Positions 12,353-24,039 of a DNA stretch of 64,000 bases are shown piece by piece. A program made the translations under genes and the position numbers. The first letter of the stretch is position 1. Every line of letters begins with the position of its first letter. This DNA is from Ilex aquifolium (taxonomy: Eukaryota; Streptophyta; Magnoliopsida; Aquifoliales; Aquifoliaceae): NCBI GenBank assembly GCA_951799425.1, contig OX637392.1, forward strand, positions 38,826,593 through 38,890,592, read 5' to 3'. Under the pieces are notes generated by a model. The model was not told where the DNA came from. It searched no databases and worked only from the letters and a program-made list of their open reading frames with translations.

Positions 12353-12860
12353 TTTTTTTTGGTAAAAGAGGAAATTTTATTCCAAAATTGTTCAGATGAT
12401 AACAAGAAACAAAGAACAAAAGTTCTAAAAGTATGAGAGTTGGCTTTAAACCTTCAATGGTTTAAGCCATTTCTAATTACAGTATGAGATCCCCCAAAAA
12501 AAGTAAACAGGTCCTACTTTGCATACCCCAACACATGCCTTCTGAAAACAACCCAATGCAAAGAGGACTTGCACAGATTGGAAGCAGACTACAAGAGAGT
12601 AGGACACCACACTGGAAATTACCCACAAATCTCATCCACAGAATTAAGCAAACTCAACAAAAAATTCACCAAATTTTACAATCCACCAATTCTTGATACT
12701 CCAAATTCAGCAAATTTCCCATTACCCATTACCCATTCTTGCACATCCACCATTCTCGCTCATTCCTTCCCAATTCATTACCATCAATATACGGAACCTC
12801 ATGAAATTAAAAAAAAAACCCTTATGCATATACTACTATTACATATAATAAATAGCAAAA
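12353..12860 (-). repeat. L1-like 3' tail, copy 2, and adjoining AT-rich DNA
   Basis: On the - strand the text ends AAATTTCCTCTTTTACCAAA followed by an A run (12350-12360 on + is T-rich), a typical end of plant L1 elements. The first 130 bases match 8926-9060. The rest to 12860 is AT-rich, without a coding frame that I trust. Confidence 0.45.
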
Positions 12861-13135
12861 ACATTTGAAACTAAGCAGGGCAGTGAGAGAGCGAAAACAA
12901 TAAAGCAGAAATAACAGGAAAAAAAATTCTATGTAGATACTACTATTAAAGACAACATTACTAAATCAACACTTAAAAAAAAAACACAAATATACAAAAA
13001 ACTGCACAACACACCCATTTTCATAAGAACACAACATAATTAACAAAGAATTGCGAGAGATTAAACTTGTATAGGGTTCGGGCTTTAAACCAAATGGGTT
13101 ATAATTTGAAGCAAAAATTTTGGGATTAGGCTTAC

Positions 13136-13320
13136 CCTTCGTGGTGGTGGTTGCTGGTTCATAGCATGCGCTTGGGGGAGATCTCGAACAAATCCTCAAA
13201 ATCGAACAAGGTGACTCCCTCTTAACCTCATCAATAGTACCACCACTTCTTACGTAGAGAAGTAGAGAGAGAGAACATCTCACTGAGAGTGAGAGAAGCC
13301 GAGAGAGATAGAAAGTGAGA
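13136..13320 (-). other. Possible first exon and leader of the chimeric CACTA transcript
   Basis: On the - strand a GA/CT-rich leader (13320-13180) is followed by an ATG at 13162, nine codons (MNQQPPPRR) and a good donor, AGG|GTAAGC, at 13136/13135. Downstream in the same direction lie the ribonucleotide reductase and coiled-coil fragments. This would suit a first exon supplying a promoter and start codon to the captured exons, but no transcript evidence is available. The surrounding 13321-13740 is GA- and GGTGG-rich and has no convincing gene. Confidence 0.35.
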
Positions 13321-13743
13321 AGCAGAGACAGGGTGAGAGAGATAGAGAAATAGTCAAATAGAGATACTGGAGCTTAGGCTTGGAGGGAGACAAATTCTAG
13401 CAGCTGTTGGAGCTCCGGTGGACGACTGGTACCTTCGTTGGTGGACCCACGTGCTGATTCGACGGATTGAGGATAGGGCTTCGTTGGATTTGGGGATGGG
13501 GCTTCACTGGGTTTGAGGTTTTCAGAGCAATGGAGGTGGGTTCACTGGTGGTGGTACTTCGGTGGCTTCAGTGGCAGTGACGATTCACTGGTGGAGATGG
13601 CGATTAGGGTTAGGGATTTAGGAGTTGGGCGAGGCAGAGAGAGAGGCAGGGAGAGGTGAGAGTTGGCGCGAGGGAGATGTGCTTCCATACTCATATTTTT
13701 TCTACAAAGTAAAAATTAATTTAATAAACATAATAATAAAAAA

Positions 13744-14299
13744 AGGATTAATTGCACTGGAGGTCCCCAAAGTATTAGATTTGTCTCATTTTGGTCCCCA
13801 ATATTTCAATTGCATCATTTTGGTCCCTGAAGTATTGAATATGTTTCTATATGGTCCCTTAAGCAGACAGTGTCCAAATTGCTAATATTTTTTATCATAA
13901 ATTTGTCACGTGATACTTAAATATGGACAAAAAAATAATAATTTGGATAACCCTTGATCAAATTTCTACTTAAATTTTGGTTAAATAACTACCCAAATTA
14001 CACAGTTTTGATCATGAGTTATTCAAATTTTGGTCAAAAGCTACTCATATTACACATATTTTTTTTCAAGAGCTACCCGAATTGTATTTAAGAGCTATCA
14101 AAATTACTTTTTGTCCATATTTAACTATTACGTGACAAGTTTATGATAAAAAAATCGTTAGCAAACTGGACGTTGTCTGGTTTAGGGACCATATAAAAAC
14201 ATATTCAATACTTCGGGGACTAAAATGAAGCAATTAAAATATTGGGGACCAAAATGAGATAAATCACATACTTTGGGGATCTCTAGTGCAATTAACCCT
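13744..14299. mobile_element. MULE-type MITE with long terminal inverted repeats
   Basis: The two ends are inverted copies over about 190 bp: AGGATTAATTGCACTGGAGG on the left, and CTCTAGTGCAATTAACCCT on the right. The arms share the GTCCCCAAAGTAT, TTTTGGTCCC and TGTCACGTGATA-like blocks. Flanks are AATAAAAAA (13735-13743) and AATAAAAAT (14300-14308), eight of nine bases matching, the 9-bp size expected of Mutator-like elements. No coding capacity. It is inserted in the CACTA element. Confidence 0.75.
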
Positions 14300-14351
14300 A
14301 ATAAAAATAATATAAATAAAAATATATTTTTTAAACAATAATAATGTCAGT

Positions 14352-16443
14352 TGTCACGCCCCGAATTTCCACAAACCCGGTGAGTGAGTGAAAAGGAAGA
14401 AGAAAGTAAATGAAATGTCATTAGATTGGATAAATTGGTTTCTCATTCATTTCCCACGTTTTCCCAAAGTTTTTCAAACCACTTTTCTTCTATTTTTTAG
14501 CCTATTTCTTCAAGGTTTCTAAAACCCCTCCTTTTGACATCATTCCCACTTATTTAAAAGGTGTTTTACACACTTAACAAGTCTTTTAATTTTTCATAAA
14601 ATTTCGACATAACCTCCTTTGTTTTTCAAGCCTTTTTCCCACCTAATATTCACAATTTTCATATGCATAAACATATCACAACCCACCCTCACTCGGTGGT
14701 CACAACCCATGTAAATTAAACATACATCCTTTATTTTCAATATACACATATGATACTCATTAAATAAAGATATCATACATATCAATTGGGTTTACACCCT
14801 TACACTTTAAAATGGTCGGCTTATGCCCATACATACAAAATATGCCCCAAGGGCCAAATATCCATTCAAGCCCCTTTTTCTTTCCTTTCTTCAAGACTTC
14901 CTCAAGTCTCAAGTACCGGGAGCCTCATCTGTAATATGATATCCCACGAATGGGTCAGCTCAACTGCTGGTATAACAAAATACTAATGCTAGGAACAAAT
15001 TTAAGGCGTGGCATGTGCAAGTGTACACTTTAAAAGCTACAACCCTGCAATCCCTCAATGCTATGCAATGTCAATATGCACGACACACTCATGTAACTCT
15101 ATGCCACCCATGTCTCGCTTCACGGTCTGCCCCCGTCAGCCCGCGAGTACTATCATTGGCCAGATTTTGGGTTTTTCCCCATAGGATCTACACCCTCATA
15201 ATGCATAGCACCAAGTGCTCAACCCACACTATGTTCCAAGGATTCATGTATGCCAAGATGCCATGATTTTTCTCAATGTAAATTCTATGGAACATTTCAT
15301 CAAACACTTGGCGTATAACTTAAAATATGCCCCCTTTATAAAGTAAAGCATAACTTTAAATTCATAACACTTTATCTACATGAATGTGAGCCACAATTCA
15401 ATGAATTAAACATGTGATCATATTTCATGTTCATTACTTTCACAATTTCTCAAAGAAATACAAATACACAAATTACCAATTCATGGAATAAATCATAACT
15501 CTCAAACCACAAGAGTTTCTCTACATAAACATAAGGTAGAATATGATAATTCAACACATAAGCAATATACACCTTAATCATAGCAACAAATTGTCAAGAA
15601 ATTCAAAGAACACAAAAGTACTTAAGCCATTAACTCTAAGTTTTCAAAGCAACTACCAACTAAATGATTTTCTAGCATCAAGTAAACACCTAAATCATTC
15701 AATCTACACATGGAAAGACAAGAAAACTTAAATCTATTCCCAACTTAGTAAAACATTATACCTAGAATGGTTTTTCTCAAACCAAGAGAGTTGTGTTCAC
15801 TTTATAGCCGAACCGATCGGTGAGAATCTAGCTCTTGTTGAGAGGAACAACTTCTTAGAAGGAAGTCTTGCAAGAATCTTGACCTAAGATTAAGTTTTGG
15901 TGGCTTGAAGCTTGAAGAACCTAGGGTTTTTCTTTATTCTTCCTCCTTGAATGTGTACTGCCCCTTCCCAGACCAAAAACACTGATATTTTTACACTAAA
16001 GGGCTGTATTTATAGTGGAGGGCAAAGGTGCAAAATGACCCTTTTGCCCTTGATGAATCCGGGACCCCGTTACACTACAACCCGTCCCAAAACGCCTCAA
16101 TTCGACATTCTATTTTAACCAAAGTTCTTAAAATTATTTTAAATGAAAATTTTCAAAAAAATATATTTTCCCTAGTAGCCGGGTTTGGCGGGTCCCACCT
16201 GGGCCACCCGGGATACCATTTTTATCCAATTTTGGGAACTCTTTCCGTTTAGGCTCAAATTCGCACAGTAGCTTTATTTTAATATTCTAAGCATGTTTAT
16301 CTTCTATGACATATTCAAATTATGCTTGTAAACATGACTTATGCTTAAATGATGCATATGTAGTGCCATATCGACAAATGATGCATGAATAGTGCCATAT
16401 CGGTAAAACTGACAAATTTATCCTCACTTTTCAGATCTCTACA
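14352..16443 (-). mobile_element. Solo LTR of a gypsy element, 2.1 kb
   Basis: On the + strand the unit starts TGTCACGCCCCGAATTT and ends CAGATCTCTACA. It is flanked by TCAGT at 14347-14351 and 16444-16448. Read on the - strand it begins TGTAGAGATCTG and ends GGGGCGTGACA, the same kind of end as the other chromovirus-like LTRs here, so I place it on the - strand. It has no internal region. It sits inside the CACTA element, so it is younger than that insertion. Confidence 0.85.
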
Positions 16444-16734
16444 TCAGTGCTTAATAAATAGTTACAAATAATTAACATTTTATTTCTATAATACTAGTTA
16501 AACATGTTAATTTTATCGAGCAGTTGAGGAGTTTCATCAAGTAGTTGATAGGCTTACGTGATTTCATTGAGCAGTTGAGGAGTTGGGGTCGTGTGGTGAT
16601 TCCATGACTTGGTTATGTGACAGGGGGAGCTGAACAACAGGGAAGGTGGACATAGGAGGCGGTGGAGTCGGGTAAATAGAGGAACACAGTGAGGAAGAGA
16701 GAGAGAGAGAGGACTTACGGATTAATAAAATTAT

Positions 16735-17975
16735 TATTTTTTAAATTTTTTATTCACGTAAAATTTATTGGCGAAGTTTTTTAAAAAAATTCACAAAAAA
16801 ATAATTAAATTGTTATTTTTTAAATTTTTTATTTACGTAAAAAATTTATTTGCGACGTTTTCTTAAAAACGTTGCGAAAAATTAATTAAATTATTTTTTT
16901 ATTTAATTTGCCAATTCCCGCCATTTCTCCCACAAAAAACAATTAGCAGGGAATCCCCTTTTCACGACGCTTTTATAAAAACGTCGCAAAAAATTCAAAA
17001 AAAGAAACTTAGACTTTATTTTACTTAAATTTTTTATTTACGTAAAAAATTTATTGCCGAAGTTTTTTATAAACGTCGCGAAAAATTAATTAAATTGTTA
17101 TTTTTTAAATTTAAAAAGTTTATTGGCGACGTTTTTTAAAAACGTCGCGAAAAATTAATTAAATTGTTATTTTTTAATTTTTTTACGTAAAAATTTTATT
17201 GGCGACGTTTTTTAAAAACGTCGTGAAAAATTAATTAAATTGTTATTTTTTAATATTTTTTATTTACGTAAAAAGTTTATTGTGAACGTTTTTAAAACGT
17301 CGCGAAAAATTAATTAAATTGTTATTTTTTAATTTTTTTATTTACGTAAAAAATTTATTGGCGACGTTTTTTGAAAACATCGCGAAAAATTAATTAAATT
17401 GTTATTTTTTTATTTTTTCATTTAAGTAAAAAGTTTATTGGCGACGTTTTTTAAAAACGTCGCGAAAAATTAATTAAATTGTTATTTTTTAATATTTTTT
17501 ATTTATGTAAAAAGTTTGTTGGCGACGCTTTTAAAAAACGTCGCGAAAAATTAATTAAATTGTTATTTTTTAATTTTTTTATTTACGTAAAAAATTTATT
17601 GGCGACGTTTTTTTAAAAATATCGCGAAAAATTTATTCAATTGTTATTTTTATTTAATTTGCCAATTCCCGCCAAAAAAAAATTACGAGGGAATCATCTT
17701 TTCGCGATGTTTTTAAAAAACGTCGCAAAAAAATGCCAAAATAGAAATTTAAATTTTATTTTACTTTAAATTTTAGATTATTTATTTTTTCGACGACACG
17801 AAACTATTTGCGACGAATAATTTTTGTCGTAAAAAATTGCCAATTCTCGCCATTTCTCCCGCCAAAAAAACAATTAGGAGGGAATCGCCTTTTCACAACG
17901 TTTTTAAAAAAACGTCGCAAAAAAAATTTCCAAAATAGAACTTTGCGACAAATTTAAAATCGTCGCAAAAAATAC
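16735..17975. repeat. Right subterminal repeats of the CACTA element
   Basis: A unit of about 75-80 bp is repeated roughly ten times. It contains TTTATTGGCGACGTTTTTT, then AAAACGTCGCGAAAAATTAA, then TTAAATTGTTATTTTTTA. The inner CGACG(T6-A5)CGTCG forms a perfect or nearly perfect palindrome in most units. A second motif, GCCAATTCCCGCC, appears near 16911, 17662 and 17842. Units differ by point changes and small indels, so the array is not a fresh expansion. Confidence 0.85.
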
Positions 17976-17992
17976 TTTTTGTTGTAGTGTCT

Positions 17993-19369
17993 GCAGATTA
18001 AAGTAGGAGTTCTTTCTAAGATTCATTCATTAATGATTAGGGCTATATACTATATCTTTTTCATCTTTATTATGATATAAATAATAGATCTATAATGTTT
18101 TTACGTTCGTTTGAATCCATTATTCGTTTCTTGAACAAAGTACATGATTTGCTTCCAAGATTTATCCATTCTTGATTTATTACAATTCTATCTATGTGAT
18201 AGATCTTCAATGTTTCTATATTCCTTTTCAATATATGTTTAAATTCTTGAATAAATGCATGAGTTACACTAAAATACATGTTTGATATCCAAAGTTCATA
18301 TATTTTTTTATTAAAACCCTAGATCTTGAATATTGTGAACATGAATTCTTATTTTTACGATCTCTTGTATGTTTTACTTCAATTATTCTTTTGCTTGAGG
18401 GTTGTGGAACTGTGAATTTTGATGCATGTGATTTTTGTAAGAAGTGTTGTGATTATCTTTTGTATGGGTGTTTGTGATAAACGTGGGTTACACTCGAATG
18501 CATATCGTATTATGTTAGAGGTTTTTCTATCTCGAGAGGTTTGATGGTTGTCTAACACTCATAGGGGGTTTGGTTTCTTGCAAGAACCAAACACTATTTA
18601 TCCGCGTAGGTTCGAAGCTGGGGACTAGTATATTATTCCTAGAAAACGATACGTCAATGCTGATACGTCGATTCATGCCCTAGTGTTATAAGTGTTGTGG
18701 CCATATGGGGATTGATTTGAGATGGTTTGTATTTGTGGTGGGTGCACGAGGTAGGTTCGGTGTGTAGATTCATGCTAGTCAACCTGCGTACAAGAGATAT
18801 TATGTTATGAATTGTAGTTTTTGTGAATGATTTTATTCTACTATGAAATTTACTATTTTGTATTGTGAACTTGAGATCGTTATTACTTCAAAAATATATA
18901 CATTATTTTATAAAAAGAAACTTAAATGTTCTATCTTTTTGAAACCTTGTTTGGGTTTGAGAATATTTTTCTACTGGGTTTTATTGCTCACCCTACCATA
19001 ACATTTTTCAGATTTTGGACTTAAAAAAGATATAACCTTAGATGAGCAAGTTGACTTTGAGGTGGTAGCAGATCAATATCTGGATCGGGAAGTTGAGACT
19101 TAGAAATTGCATTTCTAGTTTAAATTTATAAAGTTCGGTTATTAGACAATCTTATGGAATATTTTTTTTTATTAGCTAGTTGGAAGATTAGTATTCTAGT
19201 TTTGGATGTAATCTAAAGAATTTTTAGTTATGTTTTATTTGAGGCATTTATCTTGTTAGATATTAGATGTTGAATGGTTTCTATTATTTAATGAATATTT
19301 TAGATACTCTCATGTTTGTGTGTTGTATAGATGGTTAATATCCTCCAGGGTGGCTATTGGGGCGTTACA
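17993..19369 (+). repeat. Second part of the LTR-like repeat split by the CACTA element
   Basis: No gene is seen. The text ends TTGGGGCGTTACA at 19369, matching the terminal GGGGCG(T)CACA of the window's chromovirus-like LTRs, and has the TTGCTCACCCTACC block at 18986 that is found just upstream of those ends. It should be the continuation of about 7430-8112. The bases 19370-19574 are the flank into which the next solo LTR inserted and hold nothing I recognise. Confidence 0.5.
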
Positions 19370-19579
19370 ACTTCTTTCGATGTTATGTGTAGCTTCACTT
19401 GGATTCACCTCGATCTGCAAAGGTTCTTCTAGTCCTTAAGCAATCATGGGCACTCCAACGATCCCTAATATGCACACACCAATGAGTTTTATTTACACCA
19501 TTCAAGGTCTTCACTCCAAGTTTTGGGGTTGGGAAGAATCTTTGGAAGGTAGCATTTGGTCTTAGAGATTTAGGGTTGT

Positions 19580-22043
19580 TGTAAAACCCGGGTAAATTTG
19601 AACTTTTGTGAAAAAGGGCAAAATTGTAATTTGCCACTACGGTGCAGGTTGCGAACCTGAATTTTTCTAGAGCTCGGATGACGAAACGGACCTCACCGTT
19701 GGATTTGTCTCGCGAAATCTAGTTACCCTGTCAAATTTCGTTGAATTCCGAGTTAGTCGGATTTTTCACATTTTACGAGGCGGTCGGGCCTCGGGAGACC
19801 CAAAAACGAATTTCTAAAAAAAATTTTAAATTTTGGGAAATAAATGATGGCAAGTTAAAATAAAAATATTTTGAACTGGAACCGGAACGAAATTTAATCG
19901 TTTCAGGGCTAAAACGGATCCGGGAAAGTAGGGTCGTGTGGCGCATTGTGGACCAAGTATTTAAATGATATAAATAGGGGAGAAAATCAGATTTCTTCCC
20001 ATTTTGCTTCAGTCGTTCAACGTGAGAAAGAAGAGAGGGAAAGAGCTAGGTTCTTCACACCTTCTCTCTACGATCTACGGAGATTGAGAGCTCAAATCAA
20101 CTCGAGCCAAGAGGGAAAGTTGTTCTCCTCTCCAAGGGATACAAAACCATAGCAAGGAGGTCGGGTTTGGGCAAAATTCCAAGGACGGGATTTTTGGAAG
20201 CTAGGGCTTTGGGCTAGAATCGGGTCTTGGAGGCTTCCTACGGTTGTTCTCTGCGCTTCAAGAGGTAGGGTTCCCTCCTACTAAGATTTATTCCAAGCCT
20301 AGTATGTTTTGTGAAATGGGTAGGTTGATAGATTATATACATCACTTGTCTATTGTTGTAAATTGGGTGAAATGGGTATTGAAATGGGTAAAGATAAATC
20401 CTAGCTTGGATTGGTAATTAGAAATTGCTAAATGTGATTTCTAGAATTGGATATGTGAAATAGATCCAATGTGATTATTGTGTTATATGAATTTGTGGGC
20501 ATGTTATGTGTTTACATTATGCCTTGATGAATATGGGGTGTTGGTAGCATGATTATGTGATAACACGCTTGGAAATTGAGTTGTGTAAATGGTTGATATA
20601 TATACATGCTTGCGATATATTAACTTTGTAAAGAATTATGGGAATTATATGCTTATGATATAATTTTGCCATGGAATATGTTAATTGTGTTGAAAATGTT
20701 CATATGTCATTCATAGCATATCGAACGTTGTATCATTGTTGAAATGAGGCATTACACTGCATTATGCACGGGAACATTGCATATATGGGTGTGTGTGCAT
20801 GGTTGTTGTCAACACCACACTTGGTGGATGACGGGTGGGCTCGTGTAAGTTTGGTCGAAGACCTAGCCGAGTCTCACGGTTTGCATGGTTGATAGGGTTG
20901 GGGTAGCAAGAAGAGCTAAAAGATCATTCGGGTGTAAGACCCGGTGATTGGGATACGCACTCCTTTGGCTCGGCCCATGAAGTGTGTGGGTGTACGCGGA
21001 ACCCTCGGTGGAAGTCCGTCAATTCCGTGTGGGTTGGGTGACCCTTGGTGTGAGTCCATGAACATCCACCCCTATAAAGACCCTAGATTAATATGTCATT
21101 TGATGTGCAACATAAATGACGGATTCATACACATTGGCACTTGCATGTGTTGAGGAGCCGGGGAGGGCTCGGGATGATGTGCGTGAGTGAGTCTCATCTC
21201 ATTTCATGGCATGACATAGTAGATTCCAACATGGAATGCATATTCTAAATTGGAATGTTGAGAATTGTGGATTTGTTAGCATGCGAACATTTCATACACA
21301 TATAGGTGGGGAGTAGCCTCTTTAGGAGATACCCTATTGAGCGTGGCTCACCCTTCGTGGGAAAAAAATTTCAGGTGCGGAATATACGCCGGTGGATGGC
21401 TCACAATTCGAGCCCCGTGGATGAAGGAAGCCGGAATGTGGCTTTGTTTGAGTTTTTGTAAAACATTTATGAAACTTAGATTTTGGCATGTAAAATTATG
21501 GAATTAAATGTAATAGAGTTGTTATTAACCTTGTATATTATGAAAATCTTCATTATGGATGTGTTGGATGAGTTTGGTAAGGTTTGTAATGGATTGGAAA
21601 TGGAGAACAAGTGAAATAGGCAAAACTGGGCAGAGAGTACCGGTACAGTGTACCGGTACGCTGCTGTCCCGAAGGCAAAGCGTACTGGTACTCTCGGAAT
21701 AGCGTACCGGTACACCCGAAACCAGTGAGAAAACAATACCGGTACTCAATACCGATACACTCTTCAAAAACTTCAAATCTTAAAACTGTTTTGCCTTGTT
21801 TTCGGCCTATGTTTCCCTTCCTTAAAATGTTACAAATAGACAATAATGGACTACCAATGGTGGTACGTTGGACCTCGGATGGGTCATCTGATTAAAAGTA
21901 AATATACTCCGCTTTTCTTTTATAATATCGGTTAAGGGTATGCTATTGATGTGGTGTCGGGTTGTGCGACAACCATGGATACTTCTGCGGGTTGATGGGT
22001 TATCAACGATGAATAAAGGACCCTCGGAAATTGGGGCGTCACA
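19580..22043 (+). mobile_element. Solo LTR, chromovirus-like gypsy, 2.5 kb
   Basis: The unit starts TGTAAAACCCGGG and ends TTGGGGCGTCACA. GTTGT occurs at 19575-19579 and 22044-22048 as the 5-bp target duplication. It shares with 445-3247 the GAACCTGAATTTTTCTAGAG block, a TATA-like ATAAATAGGGG at 19970, a leader ending in CAAGAGGTAGGGTT, and the GGAGTAGCCTC / GGCTCACCC tract near 21310-21350. No gag-pol is present. A cluster of TACCGGTA palindromes lies about 350 bp before its end. Confidence 0.88.
21636..21760. repeat. Cluster of GTACCGGTAC palindromes in the LTR
   Basis: The 10-bp palindrome GTACCGGTAC occurs at 21637-21646, 21650-21659 and 21704-21713. One-base variants are GTACTGGTAC at 21682-21691 and ATACCGGTAC near 21736. 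The same core is clustered at the matching position of two other LTRs in the window (23530-23680 and 29370-29472). Confidence 0.8.
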
Positions 22044-22149
22044 GTTGTGGTGGAAGCTCTCTAGATAGAAGATGAGTTTTTACTCTCAAAAGGCTTACCC
22101 TAGGTGAAGAAAAGACACTCCCTATTGATAGGTTCAAAATAAGGGTAAT

Positions 22150-22640
22150 TTTTACCAATAAGAAAAATCAGATTCACAAATGACCGCTTGGTTGGTGGAA
22201 GGGCAGTCATAGGGCGATAGTCTTGGGAATAAAAATCATGTTTTAAACTTGACTAATGAGAGTAGAGTGCTCCAACAACACTGAGAACGCTCAAGCGAGG
22301 TTAAGGACCGCTCAAGGTAGTTCATAGAGCAAGCCCTGTTCTCCTCTATTTGGCCTTTTCTCCTTTTATTTCCTAAGTCATAAATAGACTGCTCTAGAAA
22401 AGTCTTGCGAGCATAAGGTGGTCCCTACTGATTTTTTATGCCTAAAACCAAGCTAACTTGTCCTTCTGAGTACAAAAGGGTGTTGCTCAAAAGGGGTTTA
22501 CTAATGACTCAAACTATGTTTTTAAAACACAAAACGGTTTAGAAAATATTTTTATTTGAAAAACCTAGGAGTCATATGGATTAATCCCTAAATCTATTTT
22601 AACTCTAATCCTCTTAAGTCTATTAAACCAAGGGATCATC
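22150..22640. repeat. Dispersed repeat, copy A (partner at 61740-62230)
   Basis: This stretch shares a series of words with 61740-62230 in the same order: ACGACCG/ATGACCGCTTGG, GAATAAAAATCATGTTT against GAATGAAAATCACGTTT, then GACTGCTCTAG, GAGCATAAGGTGGTCC, CCTAAAACCA and AATGACTCAA. No coding potential. It is probably part of an LTR or other interspersed family that I cannot name. The bases 22049-22149 join it to the solo LTR flank. Confidence 0.5.
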
Positions 22641-22663
22641 TTAGGTATTTAAGGGGCTGTTTA

Positions 22664-22946
22664 TTTACTGTCTCTGTCTTGTGTTTTGTGTTTTTATTTT
22701 CAATTTTTGTCAAAAATGAAAATAATAATATGTTTGGGTACAGTTTTTGTTTTTGTTTTATATTAGTTGTCTTGGAAAAAATGGGAACAAAGACAAAAAA
22801 ATGGGAACAAAAAATTTGTGTACTAGGAAACACGCGAAACACAAAACACGTGCCAACTCAGGTAAAAATTTTAATGAGGTCTCGGATTCGACCCTCATTA
22901 CCAACAAAATGTGTTTTGTGGAAGTATAAATAACATTCTCTTCACC

Positions 22947-22980
<34 letters not shown>
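22664..22980. repeat. Possible MITE-like stretch and (CT)n microsatellite
   Basis: 22664-22945 contains inverted TTTTGTGTTTTTATTTT / AAAACAAAAACA-like words and a GGATTCGACCC stretch that resembles a polymerase III B box, but no clean ends or duplication are visible. 22946-22978 is a (CT)n run that directly abuts the truncated edge of the LTR at 22981. Confidence 0.35.
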
Positions 22981-22982
<2 letters not shown>

Positions 22983-23992
22983 AAATGGTTATTGGATGTG
23001 CAACATCAATGACGAGGGTTTGAAATGCCCGATTTTATACTCATGACATTGTATCTGTTGAGGGAGCCAGTAAAGGCTCGGGCTGAGTTGCATGAGTAAG
23101 TCTCATCTCAGAACATGACATGACATAGAGGATCCATTATGAATTGCATATTCTTGAGTGGATTGATTGTTGCTTGTTAAAATTACATGTGAACATTTTA
23201 TATGCATCTAGGTTGGGGAGTAGCCTCTTTAGGAGATACTCTATTGAGCGTGACTCACCTTTTATGGGGATAACATTTCAGGTGCGGAATATGCGCCGGT
23301 GGACGGCTCTCAAACGGGCCCTCATGGTTGAAGAAAAGCCTAGATGTGGCTTTTGAAACATGTTTTTGTAAAAACCTTTATGTTATTAAGTTTTGGACAT
23401 GTGATATTGTAAAGTGAACTCATATGAACTGTATTTTACTTAAACTTGATGTTATATGAGTTTTGTATGAGGTTGTATAAGTTTAGAATGGATTGAAATT
23501 GAAAAAGGAAGGAATCGTAGGAAACTTGGCAAAACTTACCGGTAGAACATCGAGTACTTCTACCGGTAGAAATCTTCCAGTGGGCAAAGCCTACCAGTAG
23601 AACTTCAAGTCTTGCGGTAGCAAATTTTCAATAGGTAAAACCTACCAGTAGAACGATGACAAACCTACCGGTAGGTTTTCCAAAAATCTAAATTTTCAAG
23701 AGTGTTTTGCCATACTTTCGGGCTTTGTGTCCTTTTATTGAAATGATGTAAATGGGCGATAATTGAGTATAAATTGTGATATATTGGACCTCGGATGGGT
23801 CATGTGGTTTAATGGCATACAGGTTGTGCGTTTGGGAGAGCCCGGTACATGGGAGACTCTGCCCAAACTCTGTGTTTTTGTGATCCTGGTAAAGGGAATG
23901 TTGTGCCGTGGTATTGGGTTATGCGGCATTCACGGGTATTTTCGCGGGTTGACGGTTAGTCAACGGGTTGACAAAGGACCCCCGGTTTTAGG
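22981..23992 (+). repeat. 5'-truncated chromovirus-like LTR, host of the chromovirus insertion
   Basis: This matches the 3' half of the LTRs at 445-3247 and 19580-22043: ATTGGATGTGCAACATCAAT, then the GGAGTAGCCTCTTTAGGAGA tract at 23216, then TTTCAGGTGCGG. It lacks the 5' half and starts at a (CT)n run. It is broken at 23992 by the element 23993-29761, and its last nine bases, GGCGTCACA, resume at 29767-29775 after the duplicated TTAGG. No gene. Confidence 0.75.
23530..23680. repeat. Cluster of CTACCGGTAG-type palindromes in the truncated LTR
   Basis: TTACCGGTAG at 23538, CTACCGGTAG at 23561, two CTACCAGTAG variants near 23590 and 23643, and CTACCGGTAG near 23668. The core TACCGGTA is the same as in the neighbouring LTRs, but the outer pair is C...G rather than G...C, so the palindrome is kept while its outer bases change. 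Confidence 0.75.
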
Positions 23993-24039
23993 TGTGACGC
24001 CCCAATTTTCGGGGGTCCTTTATTAACCGTTGACCACCC
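23993..24039 (-). repeat. 47-bp remnant of the 3' LTR
   Basis: The + strand text from TGTGACGCCCC to GTTGACCACCC matches the first 47 bases of the right-hand LTR (29076-29122) with one difference, then changes directly to the polypurine-tract end (CTTAAAAGAATTTCG). A GGG shared by both sides of the junction suggests a microhomology deletion that removed almost the whole 3' LTR. Confidence 0.8.

Larger units (their letters stand above)
8113..17989. mobile_element. Non-autonomous CACTA (En/Spm) DNA transposon, 9.9 kb, with captured gene fragments
   Basis: The left end reads CACTACCACAAAAA and the right end TTTTTGTTGTAGTG, a CACTA terminal inverted repeat of about 14 bp with one mismatch. The flanking trinucleotide TCT occurs at 8110-8112 and 17990-17992, the 3-bp duplication expected of this superfamily. 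Both ends carry long arrays of CGACG/CGTCG subterminal repeats. No TNPD/TNP2-like transposase is visible. Instead the interior holds exon fragments of two host genes on the - strand, a MITE, a solo LTR and L1-like tails. It must have moved with a transposase supplied elsewhere. Confidence 0.9.

Noticed and set aside
9000..12500. A functional host gene on -
   Set aside because: The exons belong to two unrelated genes, contain an internal stop at 10182-10250, and are enclosed by CACTA ends; they are captured fragments.
14352..16443. A full LTR retrotransposon here
   Set aside because: The ends and duplication enclose only about 2.1 kb without any gag-pol motif or primer site, so it is a solo LTR.
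8128..17975. Regularly spaced short palindromic repeats that might suggest a CRISPR array
   Set aside because: They are subterminal repeats inside a CACTA element with a 3-bp duplication; the spacers are AT-rich and nearly identical, and the DNA is eukaryotic.
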